This document shows positions 1 to 8,372 of a stretch of 42,449 bases of DNA, in pieces. Where the stretch lies: positions 1-42,449 of the forward strand of contig JAAYBG010000007.1 in assembly GCA_012718985.1 (NCBI GenBank). The letters are read 5' to 3'. Position numbers and translations under genes: made by a program. The number at the start of each line of letters is the position of its first letter. The stretch's first letter is position 1. The notes under the pieces are model-generated. The model ran no database searches. It saw nothing but the letters and a program-made list of their open reading frames with translations, and was not told the DNA's origin. Source of the DNA: Acholeplasmataceae bacterium (GTDB lineage: Bacteria > Bacillota_I > Bacilli_A > ML615J-28 > CAG-698).

Positions 1-464
1 AATTTCTGGCGATCTAAAGTTGTCAATTTTCCTTTTTCCATTTCTTTAATGGTATCTTGCGCCTTATATCCTAAACAACAAGGATTACCCTTTATTAGTT
101 CTTGATAGATAGCATGGATATCCGTCCTTCTTATCATCGGTCGGGCTCCATCATGAATTAAAACCAAATTGCTCGTCGCCGCAAGCAACCCTTGATAAAC
201 ACTATCCTGTCTAGTTGCTCCACCAACCACCAATTTCAATTTTGTTTGAGGAATATCATAGGTATACCTCTCAACTATTTCCCTTTCACCTTCTCGATAA
301 ACAAGAATGATTTTATCACATTGTGGCACTTTTAAAAATTCATCTAGTGAATAGCGAAAAACAGGTTTTCCATTAATAGTATGAAAATTTTTATTGTACG
401 AAAGTTGTAATCGAGAACTATTACCCGCGATTAAAATGATTGCTTCAAATTTTTCGCTTGTCAT
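1..464 (-). CDS. ispD: IspD, 2-C-methyl-D-erythritol 4-phosphate cytidylyltransferase (partial, C-terminus outside window)
   Basis: I translated the minus strand from an ATG at 464; the frame is open to the window edge, giving about 154 N-terminal residues. Visible family features are the nucleotide-binding start (AIILIAGNSSRL, in place of the usual AAG.G.RM), NGKPVFRYSLDEF, the VVGGATRQDSVYQGL stretch and VLIHDGARP. IspD transfers CMP from CTP to MEP in the cytosolic isoprenoid (MEP) pathway; dxr of the same pathway lies at 18.3-19.5 kb. The start overlaps the end of the upstream PAS/GGDEF-like gene by 20 nt, so it is probably translated as part of the mgsA cluster. The Shine-Dalgarno sequence is weak (ACGAG). 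The glycine-rich loop is slightly atypical (NSSRL rather than GSGKRM). Identification is good; completeness cannot be judged. Confidence 0.9.
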   Translation of the reverse strand, partial: MTSEKFEAIILIAGNSSRLQLSYNKNFHTINGKPVFRYSLDEFLKVPQCDKIILVYREGEREIVERYTYDIPQTKLKLVVGGATRQDSVYQGLLAATSNLVLIHDGARPMIRRTDIHAIYQELIKGNPCCLGYKAQDTIKEMEKGKLTTLDRQK

Positions 465-2016
465 ATAAAAACTCGTTATTGATATCTACACGATATTTAT
501 CGAATTGATAATTGGGACGCTCTTCCCGTTTTTCTCGATAAATACTGAAAGGTCTACCATAATCAGGATTTGTTGCATAGGATAATGCTTCATAACCAGC
601 AACAATAAATCGCTCTGGACTTGGATTAAGGATGCTTTCACTCTTTACAATTCCCAATGCATTGGTCATCTGATATTTATTTCCATTAAAAACAATCTGC
701 ATACTCAACAAATCAGAGACATTGCTATTAATTTCACTAACAATTCTTTCATAATCCGCAGTTCCTGTAAACAGTAAACAATAATCAACATTAGACAGTT
801 TATATACACGGGTCTGATTCAATCTCGTTGATGTTAATTGAGCAAAGTAGCGATCAGTTAATACATTAGCGACATCTTTACCCAATTTTTCAGCGTAACC
901 AGCAATCTTTTTTAATGTCATAAACACCAAAACAAAATTGCGTTTACTATCTTGATTGAGTTTAATTTCATTTTCTAAAGCTTCCCTTGGCAAGTATTTC
1001 ATTTGTCGCGGTATAAATTTTGCCCAATGAATGATGTTATAGACATATATTCCTTCAAAGGTTCTCGTTTCTTCGAACCACTCAATTCCATTCACTGTCT
1101 TTAAACGATAATAATACTTGTTGCTTCCTTCTTTTTGAGTTAACATTCGTTTATAACTAGCAACATCTTCCTCAACAATATAATTCAACAAGTTTTCTCC
1201 CGTAATAACATCCTCATTGATACCGATGGTTTTTTTCATTGCCTCAGTAAGAATATAATGATTATTTGCACTATCAAAATAGGCCAACGGTTCATTTAAC
1301 GAATCAAAGAAATTAAACATATGAGAAGCATATTCTTTTACAACAGTATCTTTATACAATTGGCTTGGTGTTAACTTTTGATTATATAGTAAATATCCTC
1401 GTAGTTTTCCATTCTCAGTAATCATTGATTTTACTACTTCTTCTTTTACCGAAGCAAAATCGCTAAATACGATTTCAATATTGAATGTCTTTTCACCAAA
1501 CTCTCGCAAATGGTTCATAAACTTCTTATATGACATTTTTTCTCCATCGCAAATAATGTTCTTTACAAGACGATGCCATCTTTTCTTGTTTTGATAATCT
1601 TTAGGTAAGATATCATAAAACTGATCCGTAAACATCAATAGTTTCGATCTTTTATCAAAATAAGCATAGATGTTGCTTTCAATATTGGATGGCGTAAGTT
1701 GATAAAATTTCATTTTGTTTTTATATTTTAATGCTCTTATTAAAATAATAACATATAATAATAAACACGCAAAAATTAGTTCAGCCACTGTCCAAACGAT
1801 CAAATTAATTCCTAACAATGTTATGATTAATTCTCTGGTCAAATATTTTGTGAAAAAGAATAGACCTATCGATAGTAAAATTATCAATGTCTCAATGATT
1901 GGGACTTTTTTAAAAATCACAATCGTCGATATATATAATAGACCTAAAATTGTAAATCCTAAAATAGCAATATCATTTTGCTTTTGGATAATAAAATTTA
2001 TGATATTTTCTAACAT
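445..2016 (-). CDS. Membrane-bound PAS / degenerate GGDEF signalling protein
   Basis: The 523-residue protein starts with about four hydrophobic segments (roughly residues 15-95). Two PAS-like regions follow (about 105-200, around [20 protein letters not shown]; and about 235-330, around [19 protein letters not shown]). The C-terminal domain has the layout of GGDEF (start [10 protein letters not shown], then the region where DIDxFK and NDxxGH should be), but the GGDEF signature is replaced by SNVDY. It therefore should not make c-di-GMP. Membrane + PAS + degenerate GGDEF resembles the front part of GdpP, but the DHH/DHHA1 phosphodiesterase half is absent. A strong GGAGGG precedes the ATG, which overlaps the mgsA stop by 7 nt; its own end overlaps ispD. 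A sensory or nucleotide-binding role is inferred; the ligand is unknown. Confidence 0.7.
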   Translation of the reverse strand: MLENIINFIIQKQNDIAILGFTILGLLYISTIVIFKKVPIIETLIILLSIGLFFFTKYLTRELIITLLGINLIVWTVAELIFACLLLYVIILIRALKYKNKMKFYQLTPSNIESNIYAYFDKRSKLLMFTDQFYDILPKDYQNKKRWHRLVKNIICDGEKMSYKKFMNHLREFGEKTFNIEIVFSDFASVKEEVVKSMITENGKLRGYLLYNQKLTPSQLYKDTVVKEYASHMFNFFDSLNEPLAYFDSANNHYILTEAMKKTIGINEDVITGENLLNYIVEEDVASYKRMLTQKEGSNKYYYRLKTVNGIEWFEETRTFEGIYVYNIIHWAKFIPRQMKYLPREALENEIKLNQDSKRNFVLVFMTLKKIAGYAEKLGKDVANVLTDRYFAQLTSTRLNQTRVYKLSNVDYCLLFTGTADYERIVSEINSNVSDLLSMQIVFNGNKYQMTNALGIVKSESILNPSPERFIVAGYEALSYATNPDYGRPFSIYREKREERPNYQFDKYRVDINNEFLYDKRKI

Positions 2017-2381
2017 GGTTTTCCCTCCAATCCAACGATCAAAGCCGCTGTTTTTTTGTTTGTCGCTAAAGGAATTTCATAAACATCACATAGCCGCAAC
2101 AAAGCAGAGACATCTGGCTCATGTGGTTGGGCTGTCAATGGATCGCGGAAGAAAAAAACAAGATCGACTTCCCCTTTGGCAATCCGTGCCCCTATTTCTT
2201 GATCACCACCAAGCGGCCCTGATTTGTGACAATGTATTTTTAAATTAGTATGTTCCATGATTAGTTTTCCTGTTGTTCCCGTTGCATATAGAGTATGACG
2301 GCTTAAATATTCCTCGTTTGCTTTTGCGAAAGCGAGCATATCCGGTTTTTTCTTATCATGGGCAATTAAAGCTATTCTCAT
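2010..2381 (-). CDS. mgsA: Methylglyoxal synthase
   Basis: This 123-residue protein is the normal size for MgsA, which converts dihydroxyacetone phosphate to methylglyoxal and phosphate as an overflow bypass of lower glycolysis. Diagnostic stretches are [12 protein letters not shown], the phosphate-binding [19 protein letters not shown] (with the catalytic Asp of GGDQ) and [19 protein letters not shown] (with the conserved His of PHEPD), then [11 protein letters not shown]. The ATG is preceded by AGAGG. It is the first gene of a cluster with the PAS/GGDEF-like gene (7-nt overlap) and ispD. A separate promoter lies just upstream, and the terminator of cdaA separates it from that operon. Confidence 0.97.
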   Translation of the reverse strand: MRIALIAHDKKKPDMLAFAKANEEYLSRHTLYATGTTGKLIMEHTNLKIHCHKSGPLGGDQEIGARIAKGEVDLVFFFRDPLTAQPHEPDVSALLRLCDVYEIPLATNKKTAALIVGLEGKPC

Positions 2382-2404
2382 AAGTTTCCTCTTCCTTTTA
2401 TATT

Positions 2405-2432
2405 ATTATACCATGTTTTTCTAATAAAACAA
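2405..2432 (-). promoter_or_regulatory. Promoter of the mgsA cluster
   Basis: On the minus strand TTGTTT (2427-2432) and TATAAT (2405-2410) are separated by 16 bp, 24 bases before the mgsA ATG. Located between the cdaA terminator and mgsA. Confidence 0.6.
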
Positions 2433-2463
2433 ATGTTGTTTATGGAAATAACTATATTTTCTT

Positions 2464-2497
2464 TGAAAAAAAAAGATTTAAGGTTTCCCTTAAATCT
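2464..2497 (-). terminator. Intrinsic terminator after cdaA
   Basis: A 9-bp perfect stem (AGATTTAAG / CTTAAATCT, 2474-2482 and 2489-2497, 6-nt loop) followed on the minus strand by a run of T. It lies immediately after the cdaA stop. Confidence 0.85.
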
Positions 2498-2501
2498 ATC
2501 A

Positions 2502-3302
2502 TCACTTGATTGCCAAATACTGATCAAGTATTTCCCGCAACCTTTCGTTTGTCAATTCTAAATTAATAACTCCAGAAATGGTAACTGATACATTCCCTGT
2601 TTCTTCAGAAACAACAATGGTTAATGCATCATATTTTTCACTGATTCCAATAGCTGCACGATGACGAGTTCCAAAAGATTTCGGGATATCGTATTTATCT
2701 GTAGAGGGGAAATATGCTCCAGCACACATAATCCTGTTTTTGCGGATAATGATTGCCCCATCATGGCAAGCAGTTCCCGGAGTAAATATAGTTGTTAAGA
2801 GTTCTTGAGTAATCACACCATTAATTGGAATTGCTTTTTCAATAAAAGTATTTAAACTATCTTCTCTTTCAAAGGTTATCAATGCTCCAATATGACGTTT
2901 AGATAAATAATCTACCGTTTGACTAATGGTATTAATAATAATTTGTTTTTCTTGAGCAGATGAAAATGCATTATCTACTTTTGACTTCACAAAAACTTCT
3001 TCCCATATATTTCTAATTTCTTGACCATAAATAATAATAAAGACTCCAATCATCCAAAAAGCGAAAACTTTAATGATTGCCTTAATCATTTTTAAATCAA
3101 ATAAAATCGTTAACAAGTAAATCAATAATAAAATTAAAAGGGCAAGAAGAAATTTTTTTGGTTTTATTCGTTTTTTAATTAAAAAATATAAGGCTATTAA
3201 TACACCCACTACTAACAATAAATCGGTTACCGCTCTAACAATCCCCAAAAGACTAAATTTGTCAGTATATTCTGATAAAATATCAATAAAATTATCAAAC
3301 AT
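2502..3302 (-). CDS. cdaA: Diadenylate cyclase CdaA (c-di-AMP synthase)
   Basis: Three N-terminal membrane segments (about residues 20-45, 52-70, 80-95) precede a DAC (DisA_N) domain with both signature motifs: DGA in CHDGAII (about residue 185) and RHR in FGTRHRAA (about 217). The enzyme joins two ATP into c-di-AMP, an essential messenger for potassium, osmotic and wall control in Bacillota. I start at the ATG at 3302, 8 nt after AGAAGG, rather than the GTG at 3311 that overlaps this site. In most Bacillota cdaA is followed by cdaR and glmM; here neither is adjacent. Instead it is the last gene after a helicase-like gene and an ankyrin gene whose end it overlaps by 8 nt, and a terminator follows. 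Confidence 0.96.
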   Translation of the reverse strand: MFDNFIDILSEYTDKFSLLGIVRAVTDLLLVVGVLIALYFLIKKRIKPKKFLLALLILLLIYLLTILFDLKMIKAIIKVFAFWMIGVFIIIYGQEIRNIWEEVFVKSKVDNAFSSAQEKQIIINTISQTVDYLSKRHIGALITFEREDSLNTFIEKAIPINGVITQELLTTIFTPGTACHDGAIIIRKNRIMCAGAYFPSTDKYDIPKSFGTRHRAAIGISEKYDALTIVVSEETGNVSVTISGVINLELTNERLREILDQYLAIK

Positions 3303-3873
3303 CTTTTTCACCTTCTCCGCTTAACATCAAATCTATTTGATTTTTTCTTTCCTGATCTAATTCTTGTTTACTCATAAGATATCGAATCATCTTTTCATCT
3401 TTTTCCTCAATTGCATAATCAATAGGTAAGCAATTAACCTCATCCAACATATTAACATCAGCCCCATGCTCTACTAAATACTTAACTATTTCAATATTAC
3501 CATTTAAAGCTGCTAAATGAAGCGGAGTCTGTTCTTGAGATGCACCAACATTCAAATCACACCCGCTATTTACCAAACTCCTGATAAATTTTAGTTTCCC
3601 TTCATTAACCGCTTTATGTAGCGGAGTATCGCCATACTCATTGGCAATATTCATATTTACTCCTGCTTTAATAAATAAATTGAATAGTTTAATATCGTTT
3701 AGTTTCAAAGCAACATGAAGTAAGGTTTGACCCAAGTACCCCTGTGTACTGACATCAATATTTTCTTCTTTTAATTTGGCTAAGGTACTTTTAATATAAA
3801 AATACCGATGAGGATCTTGTTTAACCGTATCAACAAATTCCTTGAATTTCTTTTTATCACCGCGTTTAATCAT
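3295..3873 (-). CDS. Ankyrin-repeat protein
   Basis: About 192 residues with four recognisable ankyrin units: QTLLHVALKLNDIKLFNLFI, DTPLHKAVNEGKLKFIRSLV, QTPLHLAALNGNIEIVKYLV and a diverged last one (LPIDYAIEEKDEKMIRYLM). There is no signal peptide or membrane segment, so it should be a cytosolic protein-protein adaptor. I use the ATG at 3873, 9 nt after GAGG; a TTG at 3891 is in frame but less likely. The ATG lies inside the last codons of the upstream helicase-like gene (8-nt overlap), and its end overlaps cdaA, so all three are probably translationally coupled. The function is unknown; a partner role for CdaA or the large ATPase is inferred only from position. Confidence 0.85.
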   Translation of the reverse strand: MIKRGDKKKFKEFVDTVKQDPHRYFYIKSTLAKLKEENIDVSTQGYLGQTLLHVALKLNDIKLFNLFIKAGVNMNIANEYGDTPLHKAVNEGKLKFIRSLVNSGCDLNVGASQEQTPLHLAALNGNIEIVKYLVEHGADVNMLDEVNCLPIDYAIEEKDEKMIRYLMSKQELDQERKNQIDLMLSGEGEKDV

Positions 3874-6800
3874 TACTAATAGCCTCAACAATTTTTTTTG
3901 CCGTATAATCCAACCCTTTAATCAAGGTGGTTTTTTCAATAACTACTATTTTCCAACCATTTTCAACATTCGCATAATATTTATCACGATAAATATTCAT
4001 GATTTCTATTCGATTAATCTCATCAAATAAAATGAGAACGCCATATAAAATATCATCCTTTTCTAAGATTAAATTTACATTATCGTTGTTTACATAAACC
4101 TGATAACCATAGTTTTTTATTTCTTGTGCTAGTAATTCTTTGCTAGTATCGCTGAAGTTTTCTGAAAAAATTTGGTCATATCCATCTAAAATATCTTTTA
4201 GACCAGCAGCAAATTTAAAATCCTGCTCTTCTTGTAAAATTTTGTTTTTGTCATAAATAATAACCTTTTTCTTGCACAACAATAAATTATCTAACATATT
4301 ATCATAAATATAATCAATATCAACCATATAGTAATCTTCATAATCGATGATGTTGTAGTCCGCATCGATAAGATATCCATTGGCAAGATCACAAATATTA
4401 ATGTTGTTTTTGAAAAAATGATTGATTTGTATGAAATTGTAGTTCTTCTTATTAAGCATTTTAGATATTTCTTGATAAGTAGATTGTTGTTTCCCCAAAT
4501 TCTTAATAAAGTAATTAATCTTTACGTTTTCATCGTTTCCCAACAATTCTAAAATATAGTCGTTTATGTTTTTCTCAATAATCATAAGGCCCATATTCGC
4601 CGAATAGGTGTTAGGGAAAAGACCTCTTTGCCCTTTCATAAAATGAATTAATCCCTTTGGCGTTAAAGAATAACGATAATCAAGATAAAACTTTTGTGTG
4701 TTTTTAATAATAGAAATCAAATTATTGGAAATAGATTCGTGTAATTGATACTCTCCAGAGATAATAAGCTGCGCTTTTGTTTGTGATAAAAACTGAAGAT
4801 TAGAACTTGGAATATGAGCATCATCAACAATAATCAAATCGAAATCATCTACGTTAATATATTTTTCGATTAATTTGGTACTGCCAAGAAAGATATGCTT
4901 TACCCCTTTTGTTCGGCGAATGTAATTTTGATAATCTAAATGCTTTAAGCCACTTAAATTCACACGATGAAAACTAAATTTTCGGATATCGTTTAAAACA
5001 TTTTTACTTTCTTGTGCGATAATACTTGTTTCAAGTTGATTAATTTCTTGTAAATAAACGTTAATATCACGAATTTCTGACAAAATTTGGTGATTAGTCA
5101 AATATCTATTATTTAATTCATTTAAATAAATAGAGCAAAAATCAGCTACAATTTTATCTTTTCTTTTCGTTGTAATAATATATTTAATCAATTTCCCCAG
5201 TTTATATTTATTTAAAACACCAAGGCCTTCTGTTATTGTTAAATAATTGAGTAATTCATCTTTTGAGTTTAATAGTTTAGTGGTATACTCTAGTGTTTCT
5301 TCAAAATCATTGTAATAGTAACGAGAAATTCCATCCTTAAAAATCTTACAATACATTTTAAATGTTTCGATTAAAGCATTACCAATCTCTTTACATGTAG
5401 TAATATGTGTTATAAGTAAAGCATGTCGTTTTGGATGAAAACTATTTACAAAAAAGCTAAGGTTTTTGAAACAATCCACGTAAGCTTCGAAATTTTGCAT
5501 TATTTTAGAAATTGATGAAACAACTGTTTTCTCATTGTTGTATAAAACTCCAAAAAGTCTTTTATACTTTTCATTATCTTTTAAATCATCAATTTTTTTG
5601 TTTTTCTCACGCAACATATCGCGAATATCCAAGTATGTTTCCGCTTTAATATAATCTTGCTCACTGGCTCTAATAACCGATAACATACGATCATTTGAAG
5701 AATATAAATCCTGAATGTACTTGAAGATATTATCGAGATTAAGTATTTTTTCGTAAGTATTATTCCCTTGTATCATCAAATCATATTTTGATAAATCTTC
5801 TATTAAATCGAATAATTCCAAATATGCTTTCTTATACATTAATAATGTTTTTAAAACTTTATCGTACTCTTCTGTTGCCATGATCTCTTTGTCTGTCAAA
5901 CGATAAAACATCTTGGTAATAATTCCCCGATATTCATAGCGAGTGATGTTAGAAAAATACTCTTTCAGTGTATCAAGTTCTCCTAACAAATCATTATTAG
6001 CGTCATATTTCACTTTCGTTAGATTGAAATATTGCTCTTTCAAGACTTTCAAACGATGAGAAGCGGCAATGTTTTGTTCCATTTCAAGAACAAAATCATC
6101 AATCTTAACTTTATTATACTTTTTACGTATGCTGTTTAACGCCTTATTCTTGGCTACATTCGAATCGATTTTCTTTATTTCTTTGATATTTTTCAAAATT
6201 ATTAAGCTCTCTTTAATCGTTAATTTTGGATATTTTCCTCGGAAATTATTAACGATTGTTATAAGTTCATCGATTTCTACTGTAACTTTATTCAGCTTAT
6301 TAGTAAATGAATCTTGTTGATTATTTACTACTATATTCACTAATTTACGATTAATTTTATGTGTACTAACATAATTAATAAATTTTATGATTTCTTCTAA
6401 TCCTTCATCTATTGCCCAAAATTCCCAATCAGAAAAAGCAAAGATTTTTTCTAGAGTCTTTAAAAAGATTTCTTTTTGAATTGCCCCTTTGTTAATCTTA
6501 ATTGTTACTTTTTTACGATTAGCATTTAAACTATCAATACTAGAAAAATCATTTTGTTTGAAATATTTCTGAAAAACCACCGCTATTTCATCTTCAATAT
6601 TGATTGAATCTAGGTTAGTATAACGCTGATTACAATAATTGTTGATTTCTTGGATTTTATTAATTTCGTTTTTAAGGTTTTTATATTCTGTTTGAGCTTC
6701 TTTAAATCCTTTCAAGGATTCTTCTACCCAACTTTTTGGTACTAATGCAATATCTAAATTTTCTAAATGATATAAAACATTCTTCAACATCGCATAATTT

Positions 6801-8179
6801 TCGATCTTTTTTATCCCAAAATTGGTTTCAAAATAATTCTTCTCTTCCAAGAAAGTTCTAAAGCACCGATTAATTTGATATATCAAGGTAATAATTTGAT
6901 TAGGATATTTAACATTATTTAAAACTGGGATTTCTTTCCATATGCTTTCTTTAAAGTTATCCATTTTTAATAATGCACCTTGAATCTTTTCTAAACTCGT
7001 TTTAATCGTAAAGTATTCATGTTTATATAAATCTTCAAGTTTGTCGATTTCTATTTTTTCTGTTGATGGATCACGGAATTTCAACAGTTCATCAACTACT
7101 TCTAAATACTGAAAATTAGCTATCCTTCCATTCATCGCTGTTTCGTATTCATTTAATTTTTGATAACGCTCAAATAAATCATCCTTCAACTCTTTTGGTG
7201 AAGAATAATTGCGGGAAATAATATCTACAGTGTTAGTCAGCAAGTTTGTAAATGGTATTGACAAATCTGCAACATAATTTTCCATATTTATTTGTTTCAT
7301 ATAATCAAGAATATCCGTTAATGTTTCTATCATATCGGAAATAAACAAAACCCGTTTTCCTTGATTTACTGCATTAATCATTACGTCTTTCAAAACCGTT
7401 GTTTTCCCCGTACCAAGTCGCCCAACAATAGAAAAACTTTTCCCTAAAACAGCATTGATTAAAATTTCTCGTTGTGTTTTGTTGAGTGGCAAAGAATAAT
7501 AGCAATCGGCTAAATCAGCTGAATATAATTTGTCCGATAACTTGTTTTCTATTTCCTTGTTCCTCTCCAATTTTGAAAAATCAATTAATACATCTTTCTT
7601 CCTGATATTTCCATAGGTTAGATAATTCTCCAAGCGAATGCTGAATCCTTCATTGTTGGCAAAACTCATACAGAATTGGTCAATTGCATAAACGCTGTCT
7701 AATTTGTTTCCCCATAAAATACTACTCTTTGTAACTTCAGTCAAGGTAGACAATAATAATGGATTTTCAATTGGCGAATTAACCAATTGAAAGTAGATGT
7801 TTTCAGAAACAACAAACAAATCAACAGGAATTAAAACAATCGGCATAAATACTTCTTTGTTATCATTGTTTGTATATGTTAGAATTCCATAACTAATAAT
7901 CAATTGTTTTAATTTATCCTTATCAACAATATTTTTAAAAAACAGATAGGGCATCTTATTGCTTAAATCTTTGTTTTGAATGTTCATTCGCCCAATACCC
8001 ATATTTTGAATAGAAAAATCAACAATATCATTTATGTTAATCATTTCATAATTAAGCAGTTTTTCAAGAACTTGATAATCTAAATTGCCTAATTCAAGAT
8101 AAGCGTCTGCACTAAATATACTTTTTAGATGTAAATTTTTAGATGATAGTCTTAAATTGGTAGCAGTATCTCTAGTCAT
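3866..8179 (-). CDS. Large DUF4011-type SF1 helicase-like ATPase with eroded motor and nuclease-like tail
   Basis: About 1437 residues. The N-terminal part has the DUF4011 pattern (GILTYTN...MPIVLIPVDLF...NSPIENPLLLSTL, about residues 98-148). LPLNKTQREILINAV and a Walker A GRLGTGKTT (about 253-261) follow, then VLFISD. About 800 Lys/Glu/Ile-rich, probably coiled-coil residues come next. LIIVDDAH (about 1119) and ISGEYQLHES are altered motifs II and III (normally DEAS and GD.QLPP). I find no arginine-rich motif VI. The tail (about 1355-1437) has the layout of the Vsr-like nuclease of this family (YGYQVYV, VNLIL, GWKIVVIEKTTL), but the metal-binding Asp positions look lost (VNL for IDL, FDE for CDG). 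ATG at 8179 is 8 nt from GAGG; the ATG at 8185 is too close. ATP binding is likely; unwinding and cleavage are doubtful. First gene of the operon with the ankyrin gene and cdaA. Confidence 0.75.
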   Translation of the reverse strand: MTRDTATNLRLSSKNLHLKSIFSADAYLELGNLDYQVLEKLLNYEMININDIVDFSIQNMGIGRMNIQNKDLSNKMPYLFFKNIVDKDKLKQLIISYGILTYTNNDNKEVFMPIVLIPVDLFVVSENIYFQLVNSPIENPLLLSTLTEVTKSSILWGNKLDSVYAIDQFCMSFANNEGFSIRLENYLTYGNIRKKDVLIDFSKLERNKEIENKLSDKLYSADLADCYYSLPLNKTQREILINAVLGKSFSIVGRLGTGKTTVLKDVMINAVNQGKRVLFISDMIETLTDILDYMKQINMENYVADLSIPFTNLLTNTVDIISRNYSSPKELKDDLFERYQKLNEYETAMNGRIANFQYLEVVDELLKFRDPSTEKIEIDKLEDLYKHEYFTIKTSLEKIQGALLKMDNFKESIWKEIPVLNNVKYPNQIITLIYQINRCFRTFLEEKNYFETNFGIKKIENYAMLKNVLYHLENLDIALVPKSWVEESLKGFKEAQTEYKNLKNEINKIQEINNYCNQRYTNLDSINIEDEIAVVFQKYFKQNDFSSIDSLNANRKKVTIKINKGAIQKEIFLKTLEKIFAFSDWEFWAIDEGLEEIIKFINYVSTHKINRKLVNIVVNNQQDSFTNKLNKVTVEIDELITIVNNFRGKYPKLTIKESLIILKNIKEIKKIDSNVAKNKALNSIRKKYNKVKIDDFVLEMEQNIAASHRLKVLKEQYFNLTKVKYDANNDLLGELDTLKEYFSNITRYEYRGIITKMFYRLTDKEIMATEEYDKVLKTLLMYKKAYLELFDLIEDLSKYDLMIQGNNTYEKILNLDNIFKYIQDLYSSNDRMLSVIRASEQDYIKAETYLDIRDMLREKNKKIDDLKDNEKYKRLFGVLYNNEKTVVSSISKIMQNFEAYVDCFKNLSFFVNSFHPKRHALLITHITTCKEIGNALIETFKMYCKIFKDGISRYYYNDFEETLEYTTKLLNSKDELLNYLTITEGLGVLNKYKLGKLIKYIITTKRKDKIVADFCSIYLNELNNRYLTNHQILSEIRDINVYLQEINQLETSIIAQESKNVLNDIRKFSFHRVNLSGLKHLDYQNYIRRTKGVKHIFLGSTKLIEKYINVDDFDLIIVDDAHIPSSNLQFLSQTKAQLIISGEYQLHESISNNLISIIKNTQKFYLDYRYSLTPKGLIHFMKGQRGLFPNTYSANMGLMIIEKNINDYILELLGNDENVKINYFIKNLGKQQSTYQEISKMLNKKNYNFIQINHFFKNNINICDLANGYLIDADYNIIDYEDYYMVDIDYIYDNMLDNLLLCKKKVIIYDKNKILQEEQDFKFAAGLKDILDGYDQIFSENFSDTSKELLAQEIKNYGYQVYVNNDNVNLILEKDDILYGVLILFDEINRIEIMNIYRDKYYANVENGWKIVVIEKTTLIKGLDYTAKKIVEAISND

Positions 8180-8197
8180 ATTCATTACCTCGTTATT

Positions 8198-8203
8198 ATT
8201 ATA
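8198..8203 (-). promoter_or_regulatory. Possible -10 element for the helicase-ankyrin-cdaA operon
   Basis: TATAAT on the minus strand just upstream of GAGG and the ATG. The -35 is poor (TTACTT at about 17 bp), and the implied 5' leader would be only about a dozen nucleotides. Weak support. Confidence 0.35.
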
Positions 8204-8272
8204 TCAAAAAAAACAAAAAAGTAATATAGTATTTTGAAATTAAGTTTTTCAGTTTTTTAATGAATATTTTCA

Positions 8273-8299
8273 ATGAAAAAATATCGCAAATATTTTCAT
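8273..8299. repeat. Inverted repeat upstream of nrdJ
   Basis: ATGAAAAAATAT and AATATTTTCAT flank a short centre (CGCA), an imperfect AT-rich palindrome about 35 bp upstream of the nrdJ -10. It does not match the NrdR box consensus. Could be an operator or chance in AT-rich DNA. Confidence 0.3.
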
Positions 8300-8309
8300 T
8301 TTTTTCTTC

Positions 8310-8338
8310 TTTTATTTTATCGTCTTTCATAGTATAAT
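8310..8338 (+). promoter_or_regulatory. nrdJ promoter
   Basis: TATAAT at 8333-8338 with a poor -35 (TTTTAT at 8310-8315, 17-bp spacer), 34 bases upstream of the nrdJ start. A Shine-Dalgarno AGAAAGGA lies at 8357-8364. No cobalamin riboswitch fits in this 187-bp gap. Confidence 0.5.
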
Positions 8339-8372
8339 TAGATAACCATTTTTTTTAGAAAGGATTTTTGTT

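Noticed and set aside
1715-2248. Plus-strand open frame opposite mgsA and the PAS/GGDEF-like gene
   Set aside because: It runs antisense to two well-supported genes, has no ribosome binding site and no family motifs.
8186-8372. Cobalamin riboswitch upstream of the B12-dependent nrdJ
   Set aside because: The gap is only 187 bp, very AT-rich, with no B12-box-like sequence or multi-stem fold visible.
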